64,000 bases of DNA from Rhodoferax sp. OV413 (GTDB lineage: Bacteria; Pseudomonadota; Gammaproteobacteria; Burkholderiales; Burkholderiaceae_C), in NCBI RefSeq assembly GCF_900104385.1, contig NZ_FNJA01000008.1:248001-312000 (forward strand), written 5' to 3'. The translations under genes were made by a program, and so were the position numbers. A model generated the notes under the pieces. The model saw only the letters and a list, made by a program, of their open reading frames with translations, ran no database searches and was not told the origin of the DNA. This document shows, one piece after another, positions 26,219 through 34,540 of the stretch; the first letter of the stretch is position 1, and each line of letters starts with the position of its first letter.

Positions 26219-26839
26219 CTATATTTCATTCTCACGCAGAAAGCGCTCCAGCTCGTGGCTGTTTGACATGCCCAGCTTGGCGAACACATGGGCGCGGTGC
26301 GTCTCCACGGTGCGCAACTCCAGGGGAGCCAGGTCCAGTGCGATGCGCTTGTTCGGCTTGCCCTCGGCCACCAGGCGTGCCACCTGCATCTCGCGCGGCG
26401 TCAGCTTGGCCCACAGTGCCTGCGCGGCCTGACGGGCTTGCTGCTCGGCGGCGATGGCGCTGGCTTTCTGCAAGGCCTGGGCCACGCTGGCCAGCAGGCG
26501 CTCGTCGTTGCAAGGTTTCTCCAGCCAACCAAAAGCGCCCTGCTGCACCGCCTCCACCGCCATCGCGATATCGCCGTGGCCGGACAAAAACACCACCACC
26601 AGCGGGCTCTGCTGCGCACGCAGCGCCTCGAACACCTGCAGCCCGCTGATGCCGCCGAGGCGCAGATCGAGAATGGCACAGCCCGGGCGCTGCGGGTCGA
26701 CGCCGGCCAGAAACGCCTCCCCGGAAGCAAAAGCCTGCACCGCATGGCCGCGCGACAGCAGCAGCAGGCCCAGCGAGCGGCGCACCGCTTCGTCGTCGTC
26801 CACGACGTACAGGTTCAGGGGGAGAGGGTTTGACTTCAT
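26219..26839 (-). CDS. FixJ/DctR-type response regulator
   Basis: A 206-aa two-component response regulator: receiver domain (about 5-120) with the acidic pair in VVDDDE, the phospho-acceptor in LDLRLGG and the conserved lysine in LEKPC; then a LuxR-type helix-turn-helix (about 140-200, LTPREMQVARLVAEGKPNKRIA). This architecture is that of FixJ, TodT and DctR. The ATG at 26839 is used; the upstream frame to 26935 does not fit the family. It lies 112 bp upstream of kgtP. No kinase is adjacent; the best candidate is the DctS-like kinase at 28908-31043, beyond an inserted 2-kb segment. Confidence 0.87.
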   Translation of the reverse strand: MKSNPLPLNLYVVDDDEAVRRSLGLLLLSRGHAVQAFASGEAFLAGVDPQRPGCAILDLRLGGISGLQVFEALRAQQSPLVVVFLSGHGDIAMAVEAVQQGAFGWLEKPCNDERLLASVAQALQKASAIAAEQQARQAAQALWAKLTPREMQVARLVAEGKPNKRIALDLAPLELRTVETHRAHVFAKLGMSNSHELERFLRENEI

Positions 26840-27054
26840 GGGGTCAGAAAGCAGGGAATGGAGTCCGTGAAGCCTAACCGAGACGCAGGCAAATGGCAGA
26901 GTGCCCCAATTCGATCTATCAGTCCTGCCACCCACCGATAGGATAGGACGCGGGGGAAGACTTCTCGCTACAGTGGAGTTGCAGCCGATACGGCGAGCAC
27001 CCGCTTGAACCCCCTACGCACGGCATTTTCCGCATTCAACTCAGGAGAATCGAC

Positions 27055-27846
27055 ATGGACCTGCAACTCAATGGCAAGCTAGCCCTGGTGAGTGGTAGCA
27101 CGGCTGGCATCGGCTACGCGATCGCACACACACTGGCCCAGGAGGGCGCAAGCGTCATCGTCAACGGCAGAACGCAGGCAGCGGTCGACGAGGCTGTGGA
27201 TCGCATCCGCGCGGAGACGCAGGGCACGGTGCACGGTTACGCCGCGGACCTGAGCCACGCCGAAGCGGCGGAGCAAGCCGTGCGACGCCATCCCGGCATC
27301 AACATCCTGGTCAACAACCTCGGCATCTTTGAGGCCAAGGCCTTCGAAGATATTCCCGACGCAGATTGGCAACGCTTCTTTGATGTCAACGTTTTGAGCG
27401 GCGTGCGTCTTGCACGCCTGGTGTTGCCCGAGATGAAGAAAGCGAACTGGGGACGCATCATCTTCATCTCCAGTGAAAGCGCGGTGCAGATTCCAGCCGA
27501 GATGATCCATTACGGCATGACAAAGACCGCACAGCTTGCAGTGTCGCGCGGGCTGGCGGAATCGGTCGCCGGCACCGGCATCACGGTCAACAGCGTACTG
27601 CCAGGCCCGACAAAATCGCGCGGCGTGGGCGACTTCGTCGAAGACATCGCGCGATCGAGCAACAAGACCTTCCAGCAGGTCGAGGCAGAGTTTTTTGACC
27701 ACGTGCGCCCGACCTCACTCATCAAGCGCTTCGGCACGCCGCAAGAGGTGGCGTCGCTTGTGGCCTACGTGGCCAGTCCGCTCGCGTCGGCAACTACCGG
27801 TGCGGCACTGCGTGTCGACGGTGGCGTCGTCAAGAGCGCCTTCTGA
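27055..27846 (+). CDS. short-chain dehydrogenase/reductase
   Basis: A 263-aa NAD(P)-dependent oxidoreductase of the classical SDR family: GSTAGIGYAIA cofactor motif (about 14-24), NNLG, the catalytic S...YGMTK set (SSESAVQ then HYGMTKTAQ) and the C-terminal VDGGVVKS. Substrate unknown. AGGAG lies 9 bases before the ATG. Its codon use is less GC-biased than that of neighbouring genes and it is transcribed against the two-component system around it, both consistent with a later insertion. Confidence 0.88.
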   Translation: MDLQLNGKLALVSGSTAGIGYAIAHTLAQEGASVIVNGRTQAAVDEAVDRIRAETQGTVHGYAADLSHAEAAEQAVRRHPGINILVNNLGIFEAKAFEDIPDADWQRFFDVNVLSGVRLARLVLPEMKKANWGRIIFISSESAVQIPAEMIHYGMTKTAQLAVSRGLAESVAGTGITVNSVLPGPTKSRGVGDFVEDIARSSNKTFQQVEAEFFDHVRPTSLIKRFGTPQEVASLVAYVASPLASATTGAALRVDGGVVKSAF

Positions 27847-27917
27847 GAAAGACACGGTGAGACCCTGAATTTTGCAAGCCGCATCACTGGATACCGGCCG
27901 ACCCATCTTTGCCATCA

Positions 27918-28136
27918 TCAGTAGGTCAAGTCCAAACCGAGCATCCTGGCAAGGGCGAAGGTGGCGAACACCAGACCCAGTAGCGATAGCACGAAGACTA
28001 CGGTCAGCTTGCCGACTGCGCGCTGCTCCTTCTCTTTCTTCCCTTGATCGTAATGCCACTTGATGGCGAAAAACATGCCCGTGCCAAGCACGAGGACCTT
28101 GAAGGTAACCAAGACTATAGGGATCCAGTCGATCAT
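27918..28136 (-). CDS. small two-helix membrane protein
   Basis: A 72-aa protein with two predicted membrane segments (about residues 3-25 and 44-66) separated by a short, strongly charged loop (GKKEKEQRA). The ATG at 28136 places the first membrane segment near the N-terminus; a GTG at 28166 would add 10 residues. Neither start has a clear ribosome-binding site. Function unknown. It belongs to the compositionally different segment between the two-component genes. Confidence 0.55.
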   Translation of the reverse strand: MIDWIPIVLVTFKVLVLGTGMFFAIKWHYDQGKKEKEQRAVGKLTVVFVLSLLGLVFATFALARMLGLDLTY

Positions 28137-28275
28137 TTTGAGTATTTTCAGGCTATTACTTGACACTATCTAGCGAGTGTGAAGCCATGCAGGGTCCCGA
28201 GAGCCGCCATACGGCGACTGCACCGGGGGAGTGCGCGGCGTCTTGATGGTGCCCTGCGCAATCACCCGGGGCCGC

Positions 28276-28644
28276 TCAATCTTTCACTTCGACCACCGGT
28301 TCGAAGCCGCCGAAGATCATGCGTTTGCCGTCGAAGGGCATGGGCGGGTTACCGGGTGTGGACGGATCCATGCGCGGGTCTTCCATCATCTTCTTCATGC
28401 CGGCGTCGCGCGTGGCCTTGTCCGGCCATTCGATCCACGAAAAGGCCACCGTCTCCTCGGCCGTCGCCTGGACTGCGCGGCGGAAATCGGTGACTTTGCC
28501 GTCGGGGACGTCGTCGCCCCAAGCCTCGATCACACGGATGGCGCCCAGCTCGATGAACATCGCGTCGAAATGGCGCGCGTGCTCAATGAACTTCTGCTTG
28601 TTGGCGGTGGGGACCGCGATCACGAAACCATCGATGTATGACAT
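28276..28644 (-). CDS. DUF1428 family protein
   Basis: A 122-aa soluble protein of the DUF1428 family (ferredoxin-like alpha/beta fold), of unknown function. The start MSYIDGFVIAVP, the AWGDDVPDGK motif, FSWIEWPDK and the C-terminal PFDGKRMIFGGFE are characteristic. AGGAG is well placed before the ATG at 28644; the open frame upstream to 28911 is spurious. Transcribed in the same direction as the small membrane protein 139 bp downstream. These proteins are often carried on mobile or accessory segments. Confidence 0.85.
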   Translation of the reverse strand: MSYIDGFVIAVPTANKQKFIEHARHFDAMFIELGAIRVIEAWGDDVPDGKVTDFRRAVQATAEETVAFSWIEWPDKATRDAGMKKMMEDPRMDPSTPGNPPMPFDGKRMIFGGFEPVVEVKD

Positions 28645-28907
28645 GTCTTCACTCCTGTTGGGTTGACGAGTCGGCGCGCCCGCCTGACAGCGCCTGGTAT
28701 CCCATCGACGAATGACAGGAAGCCAAATCGACATGACCTGCCCGGCCGGAAGACACGCGCCCTGTGGCGGCCCCAGAGCACCGCCGTTGCAGGGTGCCCG
28801 CCGGGTCAGCCACCGCGGCGTCCTCAGTGTAGACCCCTTGGCCCCGCCATCCAAATGGCAGCCATGTTCGCCAGTGACAACCTTCACCAGGCGAACCAGA
28901 AAACCGT

Positions 28908-31043
28908 TCACCCTGCGACCTCCAGCTCCAGCGTAAAAACCGTCCCGCCATCCACCCGGTCGGCAAACGTCAATCGCCCACGGTGGCTTTCCACAATCGT
29001 GCGGCAGATGTTCAGGCCCAGGCCCAGACCGCCGTCCTTGGTGGTGAAGAACGGCGCGAACACCTGCTCGGCAATCGCGGCATCGATGCCCGGCCCGCGA
29101 TCCGCCACGCGGATGTGCATGCGGCCGGCGACCACGGCCGCGTCGATCTCCACTATGCGACGCTCCAGCGGTGTGGCCTGCATCGCCTGCAGGCTGTTCA
29201 GCACCAGGTTCAGCAGCACCTGCTCCAGCAACACGCGGTCGCCGCGCACGGCGGGCAGGGTGGCGGGAATACGCAGCACGGTGCGCGCCTGCTGCGCACG
29301 TATTTCACCCTGCAGCAAGGCCAGCACGTTTGCCACCAGCGTGGCGACCACGCAGTCCTCGGCACCGGCGGTGCGCTGGCGCACAAAGCCGCGGATGCGG
29401 CGCACGATCTCGGCGGTGCGCTGGGCCTGGGCCATGGTCTCGTCCAGGCTGCTGACCAGCAGGTCGGAGCGGCCCTGCTCGGCAAAGGCCTTGGCAGCGC
29501 TGGCGAAATTGCTCAGCGCCGCCAGCGGCTGGTTCAGCTCGTGCGCCAGGGTGGAGGCCATCTCGCCCAGGCTGGCCAGGCGCTGCGCGTGCTGCAGCTG
29601 CTCGTCGTGCTGGCGCTGGCGCAGCTCGGCGCGCTTTTGCGCGGTGATGTCGACCACCGAGCTCATCCAGCCGCTGTGCTGGCCGTGGGCGTCGATCAGC
29701 CGGGCGGTGTACACCATGGTCAGCACGTCGTGCCCGTCGCGGTGCCGGATGCGCGACTCGAAGCCGGACATGGCGGCCTGGCCGCTCATGGTGGCGTCGT
29801 TGTTCTGCCAGTGCTGCTCCACATCGTCCGGGTGCCAGTAGGGGTACGGCGGTAGCCGACCCAGCAGCTCATCGGCGCGGTAGCCGGTCATCTCGCACAG
29901 GGCGGGGTTGACGTAGATGATGTGGCCATCCAGGTCGCGCGCACGCATACCGACCAGTAGCGAATCTTCCATGGCTTTGCGAAAAGCATGGGCTTCGTCC
30001 AGCTCGGCAGTGCGTTCGCGCACGCGCACTTCCAGCTCGCGCCGGGCATCGCGCTGCTCGGCGAAACGGCGCTCGCGCAAGCGCCAGTACAGGCTGCCCA
30101 GCAGCAGCAGGCCGGCGCACAGCAGGCCCAGCATCCAGGTGCGCTGGCGGGCCCGGGTAACGGCCGCGTAGTCGGCCATCACGGTCAGCGTCCAGCCCAG
30201 GTCCGGCAGGGCTTCGTCCACCGCCAGGAACTCGCGGGGGCGGCCGTCGATGGTGGTCTGCACCCGGTAGCCAGGCTGGTCGGCCGTGCGCTCCAGCGTC
30301 CATGGCAGCAGCGGGAAATTTTGCCGCGCACCGTATTGCAAATGGCTCTGCACCCAGTCCAGATCTGCGCGGTCCAGGGGGCGGGTGGCCTGGTACATCC
30401 AGGCCGGCACCGAGCCGAGAAACACGATGCCGCGCGCATCGGCCAGCAGGATAGGGTCGCGCACAAACGCCCAGGTGTCCTGGATCTGCCGCAGGCTGAC
30501 CTTGACGGTCACCACGCCCACCACCGCCCCGCCCTGGCGCACCGGCGCGGACAGGAACAGCCCCGGTTCGCCGGTGGTCTGGCCGACGCCGTAGAACAGG
30601 CCGTTGCGGCCCTCGCGGGCGTCGGTGAAGTACGGGCGGTTCGCGTACGACTGGCCGACAAAGCCCTTGGGCTCGTCCCAGTTGCTGGCCGCCAGGGTCA
30701 GGCCTTGCAGGTCAATCAAATACAGCGCGTCCGAACCGGCGCTGCGGTTCACCGCTTCGATGTAGAGGTTGGCGCGCTGCTGCAGCGCTGCGTCCTGCGG
30801 GTGCGCCAGCGCGGCCAGCACGTCCGGGTGCTGGGCTACGGTGAACGGCAGATAGCTGTACTTGGCCGCCGCGCCGCGCAGGCCCAGCGCATGGACTTCA
30901 ATGGCGCGGTGGATGCTGTCCGCCTGGAAGCTGGCCTCGCGCCGCGCCGCCCATTGGCCGGCCGCCGCAATCAGCAGCAGAGCCAGCAGCGCGGCTGCGG
31001 CCCAGAGCCAGGGCGCGCGGCGGGCAGAAAGGGTTGGGGGCAT
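28908..31043 (-). CDS. DctS-like PAS sensor histidine kinase
   Basis: A 711-aa inner-membrane kinase. An N-terminal membrane helix (about 10-30) and a second at about 290-310 enclose a large periplasmic dCACHE/DctB-like sensor; a coiled coil and PAS domain (about 350-470) follow, then HisKA with LAHELNQPLAAL (about 495-560) and HATPase_c with NSLQAM, DRGPGID and GLGLGLNICR motifs (about 600-705). The architecture and the HELNQPL box are those of DctS/DctB kinases, which sense C4-dicarboxylates. Probable partner: the FixJ/DctR-type regulator at 26219-26839, now separated by about 2 kb. A second possible ATG is at 31082. Confidence 0.87.
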   Translation of the reverse strand: MPPTLSARRAPWLWAAAALLALLLIAAAGQWAARREASFQADSIHRAIEVHALGLRGAAAKYSYLPFTVAQHPDVLAALAHPQDAALQQRANLYIEAVNRSAGSDALYLIDLQGLTLAASNWDEPKGFVGQSYANRPYFTDAREGRNGLFYGVGQTTGEPGLFLSAPVRQGGAVVGVVTVKVSLRQIQDTWAFVRDPILLADARGIVFLGSVPAWMYQATRPLDRADLDWVQSHLQYGARQNFPLLPWTLERTADQPGYRVQTTIDGRPREFLAVDEALPDLGWTLTVMADYAAVTRARQRTWMLGLLCAGLLLLGSLYWRLRERRFAEQRDARRELEVRVRERTAELDEAHAFRKAMEDSLLVGMRARDLDGHIIYVNPALCEMTGYRADELLGRLPPYPYWHPDDVEQHWQNNDATMSGQAAMSGFESRIRHRDGHDVLTMVYTARLIDAHGQHSGWMSSVVDITAQKRAELRQRQHDEQLQHAQRLASLGEMASTLAHELNQPLAALSNFASAAKAFAEQGRSDLLVSSLDETMAQAQRTAEIVRRIRGFVRQRTAGAEDCVVATLVANVLALLQGEIRAQQARTVLRIPATLPAVRGDRVLLEQVLLNLVLNSLQAMQATPLERRIVEIDAAVVAGRMHIRVADRGPGIDAAIAEQVFAPFFTTKDGGLGLGLNICRTIVESHRGRLTFADRVDGGTVFTLELEVAG

Positions 31044-31130
31044 GGAAGCAGGCGGCTCGGGCGGGAAGATGTGCCCGAACATTTTGCATGAGCAGCTGGC
31101 GGCGACTACGGCAGCTTCGGGTCAATTCTC

Positions 31131-31189
31131 TTATTTTGATAGCAGCTGGCGCAGGCGCATATGTGCCAGAGCCCGATTCAGCTTACAAA
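31131..31189 (+). repeat. dispersed intergenic repeat, copy 8
   Basis: TTATTTTGATAGC head, TGGCGCAGG...TGTGCCAGAG core and CCCGATTCAGCTTACAA tail. The final codons and stop of the beta-propeller gene on the minus strand lie in its tail. Confidence 0.7.
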
Positions 31190-32275
31190 CTGCAGCACCG
31201 CCACCGGCGGCAAGTCCTTGCTGATGCAGTGCCATTGCTCGCCCGCATGCTCGCTGGTCCAGAGTCCGCCGGTGGTGGAGGCCAAGGCCAAGGTGCTGCC
31301 ATCGGCGCTGATGTCCAGCCCATGGCGGTACACCAGATGGTAGGCATGCTGGGCCGGCAGGCCGTCGCCAAAGGCCTGGAAGCTGTGGCCGCCGTCGTCG
31401 GTGCGCGTCACCAGCATCTGGCCCTGCACCGGAATCCGGCAGCTGTCGGCCTGGGCCGGCACGAACCAGGCGCGCAGCGGGTTCTTCGGGTCGCAGGCCA
31501 CGGCAAAGCCAAAGCCGGATGGCATGGGCGCGGCAATCCCCTGCCAGCGCTGGGCCGCGTCGGTAGAGCGGTAGATGCCGCCGTGGTGCTGCACCCACAG
31601 CGCATCGGGCTGGGCCGCGCACTGCACCATGCGGTGCACGTCCTGGATGTTGCCGTCTTCGACCCGCTCTTCGGGCATGAAGTCGGCGCGCATGCCGCTG
31701 GCGGTTAACTCCCAGCTCTGGCCGCCGTCATGGCTTTTCCAGACGCCGCCGCAGGAGATTGCCACGGTCAGGTGCGCAGAATCCCGCGGGTCGACCAGCA
31801 CCGAGTGGATGCCTGCATGGTCGTAGCCGCCGCCCATCCAGTCCTTGCGCCGCGGCTCGTCCCACAGCGCGTTGTTCAATACCCAGCTGGCGCCGCCGTC
31901 TTGCGATGCGAACAGGCCGGCCGGCAGGCAGCCCGCCCACAGCCTGCCCGGCTGGTCGGCCCCGCCGGCTTCCAGCGACCAGACCATGTCGACATTCCAG
32001 GGAGTCGGGTCGTCGGCCCAGGGGCCGGTGGTGGGCTTGGCCGGGAAGGCCGGCGCGGCGATCTCGGTCCAGTGCGCGCCCTGGTCTGTGCTCTTGCGCA
32101 GCTTGACGCCGAAGTGGCCCATGCGCAGCGCCGCGTACCAGCTGCCGTCGCGCGGATCGGCCAGCAGCTGGGTGACGGGTTCGCCAGCGAAATGGTGGGC
32201 CGCGATGTGCCAGGTGCGGCCCTGGCCGCGCACCACAAACAGGCCTTTGCGGGTGCCTACGAGCAAGCTGAGCAT
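31178..32275 (-). CDS. BNR/sialidase-like beta-propeller protein
   Basis: A 365-aa cytosolic protein with repeated BNR/Asp-box motifs (STDQGAHW, SQDGGASW, SHDGGQSW, STDAAQRW, TDDGGHSF), the fold of sialidases and YVTN/WD40-like propellers. The catalytic arginine triad of true sialidases is not evident, so enzymatic activity is unproven. There is no signal peptide. AAAGG lies before the ATG. It follows a MoaD/ThiS-family gene by 15 bp and is surely co-transcribed with it. The linkage may be functional, for example a sulfur-carrier pathway, but the role is unknown. Confidence 0.8.
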   Translation of the reverse strand: MLSLLVGTRKGLFVVRGQGRTWHIAAHHFAGEPVTQLLADPRDGSWYAALRMGHFGVKLRKSTDQGAHWTEIAAPAFPAKPTTGPWADDPTPWNVDMVWSLEAGGADQPGRLWAGCLPAGLFASQDGGASWVLNNALWDEPRRKDWMGGGYDHAGIHSVLVDPRDSAHLTVAISCGGVWKSHDGGQSWELTASGMRADFMPEERVEDGNIQDVHRMVQCAAQPDALWVQHHGGIYRSTDAAQRWQGIAAPMPSGFGFAVACDPKNPLRAWFVPAQADSCRIPVQGQMLVTRTDDGGHSFQAFGDGLPAQHAYHLVYRHGLDISADGSTLALASTTGGLWTSEHAGEQWHCISKDLPPVAVLQFVS

Positions 32276-32290
32276 GGAATACCTTTCGGG

Positions 32291-32560
32291 TTAGCCACCG
32301 GTCAGGGCCTGGATTACCAGCACCTTGTCGCCGGGGTGGAGCACCAGGTCGAGCCGGCTGCGATCGTGCACCATCTGCTGGTTCACGAACACCGCCACAT
32401 GCTTGCGCACCGCCCGCTGGTCGTCAAACACATAGGAGGCCAGCGCCGGCTCGGCCTGCAGGGCCGCCTCCAGCACGGCGCGCAGGCTGCCGGCAGGCAC
32501 GCTCTGCGGCGCCAGGTCCACATGGCGGCGCAGGCTGGCAGCGAATTCAACGGTGACCAT
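32291..32560 (-). CDS. MoaD/ThiS-family beta-grasp sulfur-carrier protein
   Basis: An 89-aa ubiquitin-like protein ending in the GG dipeptide that is activated by adenylation and thiocarboxylation in MoaD and ThiS. The GDKVLVIQALTGG C-terminus and the beta-grasp pattern are clear. The partners usually found with it (ThiF/MoeB, MoaE, ThiG) are not in the window. It is the first gene of a two-gene unit with the beta-propeller protein, and is divergent from the PfkB kinase gene. Confidence 0.82.
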   Translation of the reverse strand: MVTVEFAASLRRHVDLAPQSVPAGSLRAVLEAALQAEPALASYVFDDQRAVRKHVAVFVNQQMVHDRSRLDLVLHPGDKVLVIQALTGG

Positions 32561-32692
32561 GGCGCCATTGTGCGAGGCAGCCGGGCGCCGTCAAGCCGGT
32601 ACAAGCCCAGGCTGGAAACAGAGTATTGTTTTTTGCCATTTTTGTATGCGAAATTTCTGCAGCCTGCGCCGCAGCGTTCAGCTTAAAACACT

Positions 32693-32744
32693 ACTATTTC
32701 CATAGCTGCCCGCGCAATCAGAATAAGCGCTAACGGCCTAAAAC
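32693..32744 (+). repeat. dispersed intergenic repeat, copy 9 (degenerate)
   Basis: CTATTTCCATAGC head, CCGCGCA...AAGCGCTAACGGCCTAAAA body. A second partial piece (CAGCCTGCGCCGCAG...CAGCTTAAAA) lies just upstream at about 32660-32690, as if copies had been stacked. Between the divergent MoaD and PfkB genes. Confidence 0.6.
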
Positions 32745-32845
32745 ATGCGTAAACCTACCGCCTCCATCTGGCCTGCCCGCCACGGTAAGATCGACACACT
32801 TCTGGCACTCGCCTGCACGCACGCACAACAAGAGGCAAACACACC

Positions 32846-33802
32846 ATGCAACCCATCCGCATTGCCATCGTCGGCGAATCGCTGATCGACTTCACCGCCA
32901 CCAGCGGCCTGAACTTTGAAGGCCACGAAGGCGGCGCGCCGACCAACAGCGCCATCGCCACCGCCCGCCTGGGCCAGTCCATAGGCTTCATCAGCCAGCT
33001 GTCGACCGACCTGTTTGGTGAGCGCCTGCTGCAGCATCTGCAAAGCAACGGCGTGAACACCGACTGGGTGCTGCGCAGCGACGCGCCATCGACGCTGGCG
33101 TTTGTCGAACGCACGCCGCAGACCAACCGCTACGCCTTCTACACCCAGGGCACGGCCGACACGCAATGGGCGCCCGCCATTCTGCCGGCCCTGCCCGACA
33201 GCTGCCGCTTTCTGCAGTTCGGCTCGATCGCGCTGCTGCACGAGCCCGCCGCCAGCCGCATCGCCGACCTGGTGGAAGCCCAGCAAGGCCAGCGCATCGT
33301 ATTGTTCGACCCGAATGTGCGCCTCAGCCTGATCAAGGATTTGCCCGCCTACCGCGCCAACGTGCAACGCTGGGCCGCCGCCAGCAATCTGATGAAGTTC
33401 AGCGACGAAGACGCCGCCGCCCTGGCGCCCGGCCTGAGCCTGGCCGAGGTGGCCGCCAGCTTCATGCAGCACCCCAGCCAGGGCCCGCGCGCCGTGGTCA
33501 TCACCCGCGGTGGAGACGGCGCCACCTTGTTCCGCCGCGGCAAAGCGCCGCTGGAAATCGCCGCACCCAAGATCACCGTGGCCGACACGATTGGCGCCGG
33601 CGACACCTTCGACGCCGGCCTGACCGTCGCCCTGCTGGAGCATGGCGTGGAACAGGTGGCCCAACTCGACAGCCTGCCCGACGCCACCTGGCTGGCCGTG
33701 CTGCGCTTTGCTGCCTTCGCCGCCGCCATCAACTGCACCCGCGAAGGCGCGAACCCGCCCACCCGCGCCGAGCTGCAAACCGCGCTGGACGCAGGGAACT
33801 AG
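32846..33802 (+). CDS. PfkB-family sugar kinase (fructokinase-like)
   Basis: A 318-aa cytosolic ATP-dependent sugar kinase of the ribokinase/PfkB family. VVGESLIDF at the N-terminus, GGAPTNSAIATARLG (substrate region), DPNVR and the catalytic signature DTIGAGDTFDAGL (about residues 247-259) are all present. Fructokinase is the likeliest activity, since the next gene is a fructose-6-phosphate-aldolase-like protein 3 bp downstream; 2-keto-3-deoxygluconate or another hexose is possible. AAGAGG lies before the ATG. Confidence 0.85.
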   Translation: MQPIRIAIVGESLIDFTATSGLNFEGHEGGAPTNSAIATARLGQSIGFISQLSTDLFGERLLQHLQSNGVNTDWVLRSDAPSTLAFVERTPQTNRYAFYTQGTADTQWAPAILPALPDSCRFLQFGSIALLHEPAASRIADLVEAQQGQRIVLFDPNVRLSLIKDLPAYRANVQRWAAASNLMKFSDEDAAALAPGLSLAEVAASFMQHPSQGPRAVVITRGGDGATLFRRGKAPLEIAAPKITVADTIGAGDTFDAGLTVALLEHGVEQVAQLDSLPDATWLAVLRFAAFAAAINCTREGANPPTRAELQTALDAGN

Positions 33803-33805
33803 ACC

Positions 33806-34471
33806 ATGCAAGCCTTCCATCTCTACCTCGACAGCGCCGACCTGGCCGAGCTGAAAACCTGTTTGCCGCACCCCGCCATCCACGGCGTGACCACCAACCC
33901 CACGCTGCTGCGCCGCGCCGGCGTGAGCCGCGCCAGCCTGCCCCAGCTGCTGCAGCGCTGCATCGAGCTGGGTGCTCGCCAGGTGCAGGCCCAGGTACAT
34001 ACGGCCGATACCGACGGCATCCTGGCCGACGCGCGGCAGCTGGTACGCCAATTCAGCCCAGGCCAGCTGGTGGTCAAGATCCCCGCCACCCGCGACGGCT
34101 TGCGTGCCGGCGCCGAACTCAGCGCCGAAGGCATTCCCGTGACCTATACCGCGGTCTATGCGCTGGAACAGGCCCACTTTGCCGGCCAGCTGGGCGCCAG
34201 CTATGCAGCGCCCTACCTGGGCCGGCTGGAAGACGCAGGCGTGGACGGCCTGGCTCTGATCGCCCAGATGCAGGCCGCGCTGACCCGCAGCGGCGCCAGC
34301 ACCCGGCTGCTGGTGGCCAGCGTGCGCACGCGTGCCGCCTACCTGGCGCTGCTGGAGCTGGGCGTGGGCTCGATCACCATTCCGCCCAAGCTGTTCAGCG
34401 AACTGTTCGACCACCGCGCCACGCTGGACGCCGAAATCGGCTTTCTGGCCGACGCTGCCGCCCTGGGCTGA
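33806..34471 (+). CDS. transaldolase / fructose-6-phosphate aldolase-like protein
   Basis: A 221-aa TIM-barrel class I aldolase of the small-transaldolase group (FSA/TalC), whose usual length is about 215-220 aa. DSADLAELK at the start, GVTTNPTLL, the Schiff-base lysine in LVVKIPAT (about residue 92), PVTYTAVY and ITIPPKLFSELF are family landmarks. It starts 3 bp after the PfkB kinase stop, so the two are co-translated: together they would phosphorylate a ketose and then cleave or transfer it. Exact substrate unknown. Confidence 0.85.
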   Translation: MQAFHLYLDSADLAELKTCLPHPAIHGVTTNPTLLRRAGVSRASLPQLLQRCIELGARQVQAQVHTADTDGILADARQLVRQFSPGQLVVKIPATRDGLRAGAELSAEGIPVTYTAVYALEQAHFAGQLGASYAAPYLGRLEDAGVDGLALIAQMQAALTRSGASTRLLVASVRTRAAYLALLELGVGSITIPPKLFSELFDHRATLDAEIGFLADAAALG

Positions 34472-34540
34472 CACCCGCGGATTCAAGTTTTCGGCGCAGC
34501 GGCCGAAGGATTTGTTATCTACCACGCCAGGCGCCGCACC

